DNA of 64,000 nucleotides from Caldicellulosiruptor changbaiensis (GCF_003999255.1 NZ_CP034791.1:1466501-1530500), one strand, 5' to 3'; shown: positions 17,548 to 25,467, numbered from the stretch's first letter. Numbers and translations: made by a program. Notes: generated from the sequence alone by a model not told the origin.

Positions 17548-17811
17548 ATGAAAAAAGTTGCATTAATAAATCTAATAATTATGATTTTAATTCTTCTGTC
17601 GCTCATGTTTTTTTTGTTTGAATTTAATGGAAAATATAGTTTAGTTGCTCACAGTGAAGGATTAAAATATATTGATATAAACTGGTTTAGAATAAAAATT
17701 GTTGGTACGTCTGCTCAGGTTGTCATTAACTATCCTTTTTATGTAACTTGTGTAGCTATCCTAATAAATTTAGGTATTCTTATCTATTGTTTTGTAAAAA
17801 ATAAAAATTGA
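17548..17811 (+). CDS. Small membrane protein with two transmembrane helices
   Basis: An 87-residue protein, not recognised. One helix spans about residues 5-25 (LINLIIMILILLSLMFFLF). A second spans about 62-82 (FYVTCVAILINLGILIYCFV). The ~35 residues between them would face outside. The ATG follows GGAGAG by 8 bases, and the gene begins two bases after the DUF6973 stop. Tight linkage and the membrane location would suit an immunity or partner protein for the DUF6973 product, but this is inference only. A strong terminator follows at 17880. Confidence 0.55.
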   Translation: MKKVALINLIIMILILLSLMFFLFEFNGKYSLVAHSEGLKYIDINWFRIKIVGTSAQVVINYPFYVTCVAILINLGILIYCFVKNKN

Positions 17812-17879
17812 TTTTGTTAATTCTTTTATCAAATGTTTTGTATCAAGATAACTTAAAGTTTCTAAACTCATAAAAATGA

Positions 17880-17919
17880 GAAAGGTGGCAGTTCGGAATT
17901 TGCAACTGTCACCTTTTTT
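17880..17919 (+). terminator. Terminator after the DUF6973 pair
   Basis: The stem AAAGGTGGCAGTT pairs with AACTGTCACCTTT with one G-U pair and is followed by a T-run. Its outer stem resembles those at 15865 and 19461. Confidence 0.85.
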
Positions 17920-18003
17920 CATCATCTTTACTTTTAATACTTATGCAAATCCTTCAACTTCAACAGCTTTCTCGTAAGTAAATGGAAAAGTTGATCCGAA
18001 TCC

Positions 18004-18048
18004 CTATACAAAAGTATAGTTAACAAAATATTAATGATAATACATAGT
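18004..18048 (+). promoter_or_regulatory. Island promoter 2 with inverted-repeat operator
   Basis: The inverted repeat CTATACAAAAGTATAG (18004-18019) is followed directly by TTAACA (18020-18025), a 17-base spacer and CATAGT (18043-18048). Operator, spacing and the following Shine-Dalgarno match copy 1, but both hexamers are one base weaker. The 80 bases before it (17920-18003) hold nothing I can assign. Confidence 0.55.
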
Positions 18049-18097
18049 CATGGTTAGATATCTAAATATTTGTATAGTAGAAAGGAGACTTTTTGTC

Positions 18098-18124
18098 ATG
18101 TTGTTTTATACTTTCATTAGATGA
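18098..18124 (+). other. Tiny ORF 2 (8 codons), copy of tiny ORF 1
   Basis: ATG at 18098, 10 bases after AAAGGAG, encodes MLFYTFIR. It matches the first copy at the codons for MLF, TFI and most third positions. Its stop lies at the junction with the DUF6973 tail relic, so the end differs from copy 1. Confidence 0.35.
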
Positions 18125-18127
18125 GAT

Positions 18128-18214
18128 ATTGCTGATATTATTCAAAACGCAGTAAGAAGTGAGCAGATGAAAAGAATTGTAGATAATAAATTAGTACCTA
18201 CAAATTCTGAATGA
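18128..18214 (+). pseudogene. Deleted second copy of the DUF6973 gene (C-terminal tail only)
   Basis: Codons for IADIIQNAVRSEQMKRIVDN plus KLVPTNSE and a TGA parallel the end of the intact-frame copy (IADIIQNAVRNGKMKRIVDN plus KLVPTNSEGEK). The stop arose where copy 1 has GGA. Immediately upstream the homology continues out of frame and then joins the tiny ORF. A deletion has therefore fused the promoter region to the tail of a duplicated cassette. Confidence 0.75.
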
Positions 18215-18254
18215 GAGAAGTTAATTAAATAATGTTTAGAAGGTGAGCATTTTT

Positions 18255-18815
18255 ATGAAAATCTCTCTTAGAAAATTTTTAAAATATTGCTTGATTTTAA
18301 TTTTAATTGGAAGCTTAACTCTAACTGTATTGTCACTTTGGTTTTTAAATTACACCATAAAAGGAGTAATGTTGAAAAATGGCATAAAAGAAAATAATAT
18401 AATTTTTAGTATTGAAAGAAATCAATGGAGGATATTTTTATTTGAACAACGTACAAATAATACAAGATATGTAGGGTTTCTTAGTATAGTAAAACAAGGT
18501 AACAGACGATATAACGCAACTAAGATCTTGTTGCCTGTAATTTCAGAGAAAACAATTGTTTGTGCTAATTATAGTGATATCAAAAATGGCCTTCCGGAAA
18601 TAGCCACAGTAGTAGGAGGAGTTGTCAAAATAAATAGAAATAAAGATACAAACGTAAATATTCTTATAACCTACCCTGATAACACTAAAAAAATTAAAAA
18701 AGTGGATAAACAAAAGAAAGTGGAAGATCATCTTTACTTTATTTGTGACACTGGATATCAAACAACGCTTTCCTCATATGGTGTTATAATTAATGAAGGA
18801 GATAAGCAACAATGA
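18255..18815 (+). CDS. Hypothetical membrane-anchored extracytoplasmic protein
   Basis: A 186-residue protein, not recognised. A basic N-terminus (KISLRKFLKY) precedes one strong helix at about 11-31. The remaining ~150 residues are polar and beta-rich and would lie outside the membrane. The ATG at 18255 has AGAAGGTGA eight bases upstream; the GTG at 18243 lies inside that site, so it is not the start. It is encoded in the second cassette copy, where copy 1 carries the two-helix protein. It overlaps the next, broken gene by ATGA. Probably still a functional frame. Confidence 0.5.
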   Translation: MKISLRKFLKYCLILILIGSLTLTVLSLWFLNYTIKGVMLKNGIKENNIIFSIERNQWRIFLFEQRTNNTRYVGFLSIVKQGNRRYNATKILLPVISEKTIVCANYSDIKNGLPEIATVVGGVVKINRNKDTNVNILITYPDNTKKIKKVDKQKKVEDHLYFICDTGYQTTLSSYGVIINEGDKQQ

Positions 18816-19446
18816 ATAATAAAAAAGTTAGTAAACCTAAGATATTCATTTTTTAACAATCATTATTTGTCTTGTGTCTCTTTTTTATCCCCAACAAAGA
18901 AGTACTTTCAAGCCTGAAATCAGCTACAGCTCAAAGCAAAGAGATGTTTGAATACTTTCCCAAAAAAGAAAGAAGATTTAGTGATATTCTTCTTAAAACC
19001 TTTAAAAGAAATAAGGACGAAAATCTAATTATTGCTATCGATTCAAACAGATTTATTGGGCTTTCAAAAGAAGAAGATGCATATTTTGTCAAAGACATGA
19101 GAAGTGGTAAGAAGAATATAATACACAAATCGAAACAACCATATAAATGGAAAATTATTGAAACCCTTCCCTATACTCTACAAAAAACAGCGCAATCTTT
19201 ACCTTCACCGACCCATACATTTCTGGTGGACTTCTTTCATGGTATGGTAACTATTTAAAGGATGGTATTTATATCTTTTCGCTAAAAGACTTAAAATATT
19301 ACAAAATTCCATACCTGAAAGTCCAGAAAGAATATTCAAACAACATCATGCTGTACTCAGAATCATCTGTTACTCCCCTGTTCTTAAGAAGTTATGAAAA
19401 GGATAATTCATCAAATTCTTATAGCGAATATCTGATTTTGAAATAG
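18812..19446 (+). pseudogene. Secreted or membrane protein gene broken by frameshifts
   Basis: Starts ATG at 18812, overlapping the previous stop. The coding trace then changes frame at least three times. It runs MNNKKVSKPKIFIF and stops. A hydrophobic segment follows (TIIICLVSLFYPQQ). Next comes a longer stretch (DENLIIAIDSNRFIGLSKEE, DAYFVKDMRSGKKNI). The last stretch, in another frame, includes LLSWYGNYLKDGIYIFSLKD and ends SYSEYLILK at TAG 19446. Together this would be about 210 residues with one N-terminal helix and a beta-strand-rich outside part. No family recognised. It was presumably cotranscribed with the preceding gene. Confidence 0.7.
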
Positions 19447-19460
19447 ACAATCATGGAAAA

Positions 19461-19500
19461 AGAAAGGTGGCATATTTGTTTGTTGTTGCCACCTTTCTTT
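19461..19500. terminator. Terminator closing the island and the rplY unit
   Basis: The perfect 12-bp stem AGAAAGGTGGCA / TGCCACCTTTCT has T-rich flanks on both sides, so it can serve both the island and the convergent rplY gene. Confidence 0.82.
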
Positions 19501-19546
19501 ATTCGCAATTTTATATTAGTCACATTTTTTAATCTTTTCTGTGTTA

Positions 19547-20149
19547 TTATGCATTTGAAGAAGTGTCTTCTTTCTTCTCCTCTGCCTCTGGCTCTTCTGT
19601 AACCTCGCTTACATCAATTACTGCAACAACCTCATCCAAGTCCTCTGTTATCTTAATACCCTCTGGAAGCTTTATATCTCTTAACTTTATAGCTGTTGGT
19701 TTTTCATACTCCATAAGGTCAATTACTAAGTGTTCAGGAATATCCTTCGGAAGTCCTTCTATCTCTACTGTGTCTATCTGTCTTTGCAACACAAGTCCTC
19801 TTGACTTTAATATCTCTGCATTTTCAAATATTATTGGCACTTCAACATATATAGGTTTGTTCTCAGACAATATCTGAAAATCTACATGAATAATATTGCC
19901 CTTTACATAGTGAGTCTGTACTTCTTTTATAAGAGCAACCCTCTCTTTTCCGTCAATAGATATCTTTATCTTTCCAGCCAAGCCTTTTTGTTGATATAAC
20001 TTTTCAAACTCCTTTTTAGAAACATAACCAGGAAGGCTCTTTATGTCATCACCATATGCAACAGCAGGGATATATCCTTCTTTTCTGAGCCTGTTCAAAT
20101 TACTTTTGGTGAAGGTATCCCGTTTATTGTAGACAAGTACTGGTTCCAT
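19547..20149 (-). CDS. rplY: 50S ribosomal protein L25/Ctc
   Basis: Binds 5S rRNA; the long (Ctc/TL5) form often acts as a general-stress ribosomal protein. At 200 residues it has both the N-terminal L25 domain (MEPVLVYNKRDTFTKSNLNR, EGYIPAVAYG) and the C-terminal TL5 beta domain (VEIEGLPKDIPEHLVIDL). It ends in an acidic tail. It has its own promoter inside the end of the DUF624 gene. Confidence 0.94.
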   Translation of the reverse strand: MEPVLVYNKRDTFTKSNLNRLRKEGYIPAVAYGDDIKSLPGYVSKKEFEKLYQQKGLAGKIKISIDGKERVALIKEVQTHYVKGNIIHVDFQILSENKPIYVEVPIIFENAEILKSRGLVLQRQIDTVEIEGLPKDIPEHLVIDLMEYEKPTAIKLRDIKLPEGIKITEDLDEVVAVIDVSEVTEEPEAEEKKEDTSSNA

Positions 20150-20174
20150 AAAGATGTACCTCCCCTCTTTTGAT

Positions 20175-20194
20175 ATACGTGTAATTTAACGTAT
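20175..20194. repeat. Inverted repeat in the rplY leader
   Basis: ATACGT and ACGTAT, separated by eight bases, lie just downstream of the predicted rplY -10, at the expected start of the transcript. This is a possible operator or weak hairpin. No known regulator matches. Confidence 0.35.
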
Positions 20195-20197
20195 TTT

Positions 20198-20227
20198 ATT
20201 ATAGCTAATTATCCTCGTGTTTGTCAT
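20198..20227 (-). promoter_or_regulatory. Predicted SigA promoter of rplY
   Basis: Minus strand: ATGACA (20222-20227), an 18-base spacer and TATAAT (20198-20203). The -35 lies within the last codons of the DUF624 gene. Confidence 0.6.
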
Positions 20228-21107
20228 CACTTTTATTTTCAGTTTGCTCTTCTTGTTTTTGAGGATTCAAATATATTCCAAATACGTAATTTGTATAAAA
20301 GTTTTGCATAAGACCCAAGATGCTTACCCAAATGAGAGGATAGAGTAGTAAAACAAGAAGGAATTTTGTCACAAACAGTAGCAAAAATGGTATTACCCAT
20401 ACTCCGACCATCAATAAAAACATACCTATTGTATGAGGAAGCTTTAATATTGTAAAGATAAATGCGTTTTTGTATATATGCCTTACCTTGAGATTATATG
20501 TCACCATCATCGGATAGATGTAAATATGCATCATGAGATAAACTAAAAAGGTAAATATTAAGAAGTATTTTATAATGCCAACGCTTGGGTACTTTATACT
20601 CTGATATGAGTAAAATCTTATACTAACAGAAAACACAAATATGACTAATATATCAACAATAAAGCTTATAAAGCCCTCTTTTATATTTTTTCTCAAATGC
20701 TCAAAAAAGTCACTTGTAACCCATGCATGCTCTTCCCTTGCAAAATTTCTAACAATATAGGTAAAACCAGCAGTTGTCGGTCCTATTCCAAAAACCATAA
20801 AACCACTTAGAAGTAGAAGACTCAAAGCTGTCATCAAAAAAGACTGCAATGTCTGGACATCCTTTGCGCCTTGGACACCTTTTGTAACTGACTCTATTAT
20901 AGACAACAAATAATTTCCAATTATAAAATATAAGATTATTAATATTGGAAGCGATACAAGAAAATAGAGAATGTTTAACCAACAAAGCTTCCAGAACTTA
21001 CGTGCAAGTACTTCAAAAAACACTATAAACTTTGACTTTGGTGGAAGATCTTCTGGCACTCCTGGCCCAGGCTTTGTATAATCAAAAAATCCAAAAAATC
21101 CAGCCAC
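20205..21107 (-). CDS. DUF624 (YesL-like) membrane protein
   Basis: A 300-residue polytopic membrane protein with about six helices. The N-terminal GFFGFFDYTKPGPGVPED and the LNILYFLVSLPI block match the DUF624 family, often found near sugar-uptake genes but of unknown function. The C-terminus is a charged tail (EEQTENKSDDKHEDN). I chose the GTG at 21107 because AGGGGG lies seven bases upstream; the longer frame from 21143 would overlap the CarD-like gene. Probably cotranscribed with that gene. Confidence 0.65.
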   Translation of the reverse strand: MAGFFGFFDYTKPGPGVPEDLPPKSKFIVFFEVLARKFWKLCWLNILYFLVSLPILIILYFIIGNYLLSIIESVTKGVQGAKDVQTLQSFLMTALSLLLLSGFMVFGIGPTTAGFTYIVRNFAREEHAWVTSDFFEHLRKNIKEGFISFIVDILVIFVFSVSIRFYSYQSIKYPSVGIIKYFLIFTFLVYLMMHIYIYPMMVTYNLKVRHIYKNAFIFTILKLPHTIGMFLLMVGVWVIPFLLLFVTKFLLVLLLYPLIWVSILGLMQNFYTNYVFGIYLNPQKQEEQTENKSDDKHEDN

Positions 21108-21120
21108 ATAAATAGCCCCC

Positions 21121-21627
21121 TTATTCTGCTGTCTCAAGCTCAAAAAGAATGCTATCTACCATCTTTTCAACCTCTTCAATATCAAGTCCTTTTGCAAGTC
21201 CAAGCTCACTTACCAAAATCTGTTTTGCATTGTTGAACATCATCTTTTCGTTGGTTGATAAACCCTTAACCTTTTCTCTTGCTGCAAGCATCTTCAAAAC
21301 TTCAACAACACAATAAATATTCCCACTCTTTAGCTTTTGCTGGTTTTCTCTGATTCGTTTGTTGTAATTGCCACAACTATTTATGTCAACCTTCAAATTG
21401 TTGTCTTTTAAAAGCTCAAACACCTTGTTTGCCTCTTCTTCAGAAATGACATTGCGAATACCAATCTCAGCAGCACTATTGACAGGTACTAAGACCTTCA
21501 TACCGTTATATAAAATCCTCACAACATAGTATTTTTGAACATTGTCAAATACCTTTTCCTCCACTATCTCAACTATCTCTCCTGCTCCATGCAAAGGGTG
21601 TATTATGGTATCTCCCACTTTGTACAT
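21121..21627 (-). CDS. CarD/CdnL-type RNA polymerase-binding regulator
   Basis: A 168-residue protein with an N-terminal CarD/TRCF-type RNA polymerase interaction domain (MYKVGDTIIHPLHGAGEIVE, YYVVRILYNGMKVLVPV). The helical C-terminal domain is typical of CdnL and binds upstream promoter DNA (ELLKDNNLKVD, LAAREKVKGLSTNEKMM, ILVSELGLA). CdnL proteins stabilise open complexes, notably at rRNA promoters. The ATG at 21627 follows GGGGTGG; a TTG start at 21654 is possible. It has a strong promoter at 21671-21699. Confidence 0.9.
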   Translation of the reverse strand: MYKVGDTIIHPLHGAGEIVEIVEEKVFDNVQKYYVVRILYNGMKVLVPVNSAAEIGIRNVISEEEANKVFELLKDNNLKVDINSCGNYNKRIRENQQKLKSGNIYCVVEVLKMLAAREKVKGLSTNEKMMFNNAKQILVSELGLAKGLDIEEVEKMVDSILFELETAE

Positions 21628-21670
21628 TCTTTGCCACCCCATGACATCCCTCAATAACTTTACATAATAA

Positions 21671-21699
21671 AGTATATCTAATTAAAAAGTTTTTGTCAA
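21671..21699 (-). promoter_or_regulatory. Predicted SigA promoter of the CarD-like gene
   Basis: Minus strand: perfect TTGACA (21694-21699), a 17-base spacer and TATACT (21671-21676), close upstream of the gene. Confidence 0.78.
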
Positions 21700-21712
21700 A
21701 AATATCTTTTTT

Positions 21713-23054
21713 CTACCTTCCACCATATACATTTGAAACTACATCTGAAGAAGTAGACGGTGTATTGACTTGAATTTCAGATTCAGTTGTAGCTTGTTGC
21801 TGCTGAGCGCTTTGAGTAGTTTGGCTGTCATTTTCAGGTGGCAAAGTTTGAGTGCTCTCACTACTATTTCTCCACTGTGCATCAAATGGACTTGAGCTTT
21901 GCGTGCTGTTTTCTATAGTTTCAGTCTGCTTCTGTACTAAATTTACTTCCGAATTACTTTGACTGTTCTGATTTTGGCTACTTTCAGTACTATAAGACTT
22001 ATTTGTATGGCTATAACTTATATTATTCTCCTTTTTGGCCTTTACAATAATTCTTCTTGCGTATTTATATTTCTCTGGCATCTTAAGGTCAATTTCTATA
22101 TCATATCCAAATAAATCCTTAACGAGCTTCTTTATTCCTTCATAATCAGGCTTCCAGTAACTTACTCCCATGTAGTTAAAATAATCGCCAGGAATACTTT
22201 CAAATACAATGTCCTCTTTTTTCATATTCTGTGCAAAATAGGCCAAAGATGTTATCTGTTGAAGAGATAAATTTGTATAAAAATGTCGTCTTATTTTCCA
22301 GTATATCTCTGGAAGAGTTATTATTTTGTTACTTTCTTTTAACTGTTCAAAAACCGAAAGAATAAGTTCTTTGTCTCTTTTAATACGGTCAATATCACCA
22401 CCTGGGGTTTTTCTCCAAAGAGCGTAGTAAAGCGTTTCAATACCATTTAATTTCTGATACCCAGGCTTTAAATCTATGTTAACCCATTTTGTCTTCACTT
22501 TTACTGGAACCTCAACATTTACATAGACCCCACCTAAGATATTTACAACTTTTCTTACTGCATCAAGGTCAAAGCCTACATAGTACTCAATTGGCATACC
22601 ACCTAATAGCTTGCTAACAGTCTCCATTGTGTAAAAAAAACCTTCTTCCTTCTCTCCTCCCCCATAGCCAAATGCACTATTTATCTTGTCCCACTTACCA
22701 ACCTTGTATATTTCAGTCAAGGTGTCTCGTGGGATAGAAATACCTTTTACCTTCTTGTCTTTAAAGTTTATGTTTAAAAATAAGATTGTATCCGTTCTGT
22801 GCAAATCATATGTACTGCGATTACTTGCCTTGTCAAGTCCAATAATTAATATATTGACACTATTTTCGTCAAAATGGGTACTTAACTTGTGCTTTATTAC
22901 TTTTTGCCGGCACTTTTTTAACAAAAACCTTTTCAATGTGTTTTGCATCAATTACAAATATCTTGTACAAATACCCTAATATGCCCCCAAGAACCACAAC
23001 TGCACTTATTAAAATGATTAATAGTTTGTTTTTTAGTATTTTCCCCATACCCAA
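21713..23054 (-). pseudogene. LytR-CpsA-Psr transferase, frameshifted after the membrane anchor
   Basis: The last gene of the polysaccharide locus. The N-terminal frame starts at a TTG at 23054, with AAGGAG seven bases upstream. It encodes a transmembrane anchor (LLIILISAVVVLGGILGYLY) and stops at 22869. The catalytic frame, displaced by one base, is open from about 22951 to 21713. It carries the LCP blocks VNILIIGLDK, GISIPRDTLTEIY, DKINSAFGYGGG, and DIDRIKRDKELIL with the conserved Arg residues. It then has a C-terminal domain and a Ser/Thr/Gln-rich tail of about 100 residues. Removing one A from the six-A or five-A run at 22900-22925 would restore a single ~445-residue protein. This is a mutation, a sequencing error or recoding. 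Confidence 0.8.
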
Positions 23055-23086
23055 AACTTATCTCCTTCCCCGCCATTTTAAATGTT

Positions 23087-24184
23087 TTAACCTACAATCC
23101 TTTTGTAAAAATCGAATAGTTTTTCTTCTTCTTTTGACCAATTGTACATCTCAATAAAAGCCCTATATCCATTTTGTCCTTTATTTATAATCTCTTGACG
23201 ATTGTTATAAAAATACAAAATAGCACTTTTAATCTGCTCAATGTCCGTAGGATCAACAATAACCCCACAGTTGCTACTTTCAATTATACCTTTCCACAGC
23301 TCAAAGTTCGAAGCAATTATAGGCACACCTGCTGCCATGTATTCAAAAAGTTTGAGTGGAAGTGATGTCAAATACCGTTTCAATGGCAAAAGAGTGACAA
23401 ACCCAATATGTGCATTCTTCAAAATATCAGGAACACGGCTTTTGGGCACTCTTCCCCAAATTTTTATCTTTTCATTTTCAAATTTCTTTATTTCTTCGAA
23501 ATAATCACTGCTTTCGGCAGGTCCTATAATATCTAACTTTATATTAAGATTTTGCAAATCTTTTACCGCTAAAATTAAATTTGTAATTCCCCTATGATAT
23601 GATACACTTCCAATATAAACAAGATTTATTGTGCCATCTAAGTTATACTCCTGCCTTTTTTCGTACATATCAATAGTTGGGAAATTCTTTAATATAACCT
23701 TATTTTTGCAATTGAATTTATTAAAAATGTCTTCGGTGACAACAACCACACCATCAAATAATTTACTCACATTTTTTTCAAAGAGATTAAAAGTAGAAGA
23801 AAAAAGGCTTCTTAAAAGTTTTGGTAAATACTCGCGGTCCTTAAATGCTAAAGAGTAATCTTCATGAACATCGTAGATAACTTTTTTCTTGAGTATCAAT
23901 TTAAAATACAAGGCCAGAAGCAAAAGGTCTGGATCGTGAAAATGAATTATGTCTGGCTTTTCTTCTTTTACTATCCTTATAATCTTTGAATAATTTTTAT
24001 ACCTCTTTGCTCTCGATAGCTTTTTTAATCCATAGATTTTTATACCGTCTACAACCTGCAAATCATTCTCTGCTACGGCACATAAAACAGTCTCATACCT
24101 TTTTTTTAAACTTTTTGTAATTTTATTAAACACTCTTTCATCGTCCCAAGGATGTGCAGATGACAAAACTAATACTTTTTTCAA
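23087..24184 (-). CDS. Family 4 (GT-B) glycosyltransferase
   Basis: A 365-residue cytoplasmic glycosyltransferase that adds a sugar to a lipid-linked or growing glycan. The N-terminal half has VLVLSSAHPWDDERVF and KPDIIHFHDPDLLLL. The C-terminal donor-binding half has LVYIGSVSYHRGI and the FEYMAAGVPIIAS block with the conserved Glu. The TTG at 24184 overlaps the upstream stop and has AAGGAGAG eight bases upstream. The longer frame from 24253 lies inside the neighbouring gene. The sugar specificity cannot be read. Confidence 0.85.
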   Translation of the reverse strand: MKKVLVLSSAHPWDDERVFNKITKSLKKRYETVLCAVAENDLQVVDGIKIYGLKKLSRAKRYKNYSKIIRIVKEEKPDIIHFHDPDLLLLALYFKLILKKKVIYDVHEDYSLAFKDREYLPKLLRSLFSSTFNLFEKNVSKLFDGVVVVTEDIFNKFNCKNKVILKNFPTIDMYEKRQEYNLDGTINLVYIGSVSYHRGITNLILAVKDLQNLNIKLDIIGPAESSDYFEEIKKFENEKIKIWGRVPKSRVPDILKNAHIGFVTLLPLKRYLTSLPLKLFEYMAAGVPIIASNFELWKGIIESSNCGVIVDPTDIEQIKSAILYFYNNRQEIINKGQNGYRAFIEMYNWSKEEEKLFDFYKRIVG

Positions 24185-25467
24185 TTTTCTGGCTCTCCTT
24201 TGTCCTCTTGTGGACTTGTTATTATAAAAAGTGCAAGTGCAAACAAAAACCACATGATCCTCATCTCTATCATCTTTGACGAACTTATGCTTGAGATACC
24301 AAATGCAGCAAGTGAAGCTATTGTTGAAACTGCTGGCAATTTTAATTTATTGTTTGAATCTTTAACGTGTAGTAGTTTGTATATTATATAAAAAATCCAA
24401 ATTATATAGAACGCAAAAACAATTAAACCATAACATACGAGCACATCTAAAAACCAATTATGAAGTTCCACGTTTATAGTATACTGTCTTACCTTTTCCA
24501 TCAAAACTCTGCTGTTTCCTGCTCCAACACCCAAGAAAAGATAGTCATACAAAAATGAAAGACCATACACAATCAAAAGTTCTCTTCTCACATTTGATGT
24601 AAGTGAGCTTGTTGAAAAATCAGAAAGCGAGGATAGTTGAGTTGTAATCACCCCTCCTATTTTACTCAAAAAACCAAAGTCTAACCTAAAACCAATGAGA
24701 ACTATTAAAAATAAGAAAATGACAAACGCATACTTCAAATATTCTCTTTTTTCTGAGCTATCAATTAACAAAAAGTATACTAGTAAAGCTAAAACAAAAC
24801 CTATATAATTTGCTCTGCTTGTGGTAAGTATTAAAAGAGGCACTGACAACAAAGCTACAGTTAAAGCTACTATTTTCTTAAGAGTTAGTAGCTTTTCACG
24901 TACAATAAAATTCAAAATAAACGGTAGATACAACACCAAATAAGTAGCAAAATCGTTTGGGTTTGCAAAAAAGGTTGATGGTGTTCTGTGTAAGTTATAT
25001 AGAGGAATCTTGGATGTCCAAAGATGTCTATCTGTTATAATCTCCCAGTATCCAACAAGGATGTTTACTACATACGAGAACAAAATAATGTTTTCTAAAA
25101 CATTCCATTTTATGTAGTTCGAGTAATACATAAAAATTAAAATAACTACGATATTTACCGTTAAAAATACCTGGTCGCGAATAGCACTTTTAATATCCTG
25201 TGCCCACAAAAAGCTAAGGAGAGAATACGTACTCCATCCAACTAAAAAATACGAAGAAAAATTCAAAAACCTCTTTATCTCAACCCCATTTAAGATTATA
25301 TCTATGCAAATCAGTACAAATAAAAATCCTAAAAATATCCTATATAAAAAAAGGTAACTCAAACGAGGATACGCAAGTGTACTGCCAAAAAAACTGGCCA
25401 AAAAAGTGAGGTATATAAAAAGCGGCAGATACTCTTGTTTCAATCTAAGATGAAAAGGCTTTCTCAT
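24181..25467 (-). CDS. O-antigen ligase/polymerase-like membrane protein (second)
   Basis: A 428-residue protein with 10-12 predicted helices and the Wzy_C/O-antigen ligase layout. It has a large loop with HLWTSKIPLYNLHRTPSTFF and the block GAGNSRVLMEKV followed by VELHNWFLDVLVCYG, with the conserved His of the family. It overlaps the glycosyltransferase and the first ligase-like gene by 4 and 23 bases. It is probably a polymerase or ligase for the polysaccharide made by this locus. Confidence 0.75.
   Translation of the reverse strand: MRKPFHLRLKQEYLPLFIYLTFLASFFGSTLAYPRLSYLFLYRIFLGFLFVLICIDIILNGVEIKRFLNFSSYFLVGWSTYSLLSFLWAQDIKSAIRDQVFLTVNIVVILIFMYYSNYIKWNVLENIILFSYVVNILVGYWEIITDRHLWTSKIPLYNLHRTPSTFFANPNDFATYLVLYLPFILNFIVREKLLTLKKIVALTVALLSVPLLILTTSRANYIGFVLALLVYFLLIDSSEKREYLKYAFVIFLFLIVLIGFRLDFGFLSKIGGVITTQLSSLSDFSTSSLTSNVRRELLIVYGLSFLYDYLFLGVGAGNSRVLMEKVRQYTINVELHNWFLDVLVCYGLIVFAFYIIWIFYIIYKLLHVKDSNNKLKLPAVSTIASLAAFGISSISSSKMIEMRIMWFLFALALFIITSPQEDKGEPEN

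Noticed and set aside
17943-18000. Minus-strand run FGSTFPFTYEKAVEVEGFA ending in TAA, before the second island promoter.
   Set aside because: It looks like a protein end but is only 19 codons; no upstream continuation exists across the promoter. Too short to annotate.
22869-23054. Separate 61-residue membrane protein.
   Set aside because: It is the N-terminal anchor of the frameshifted LCP gene, not an independent gene.
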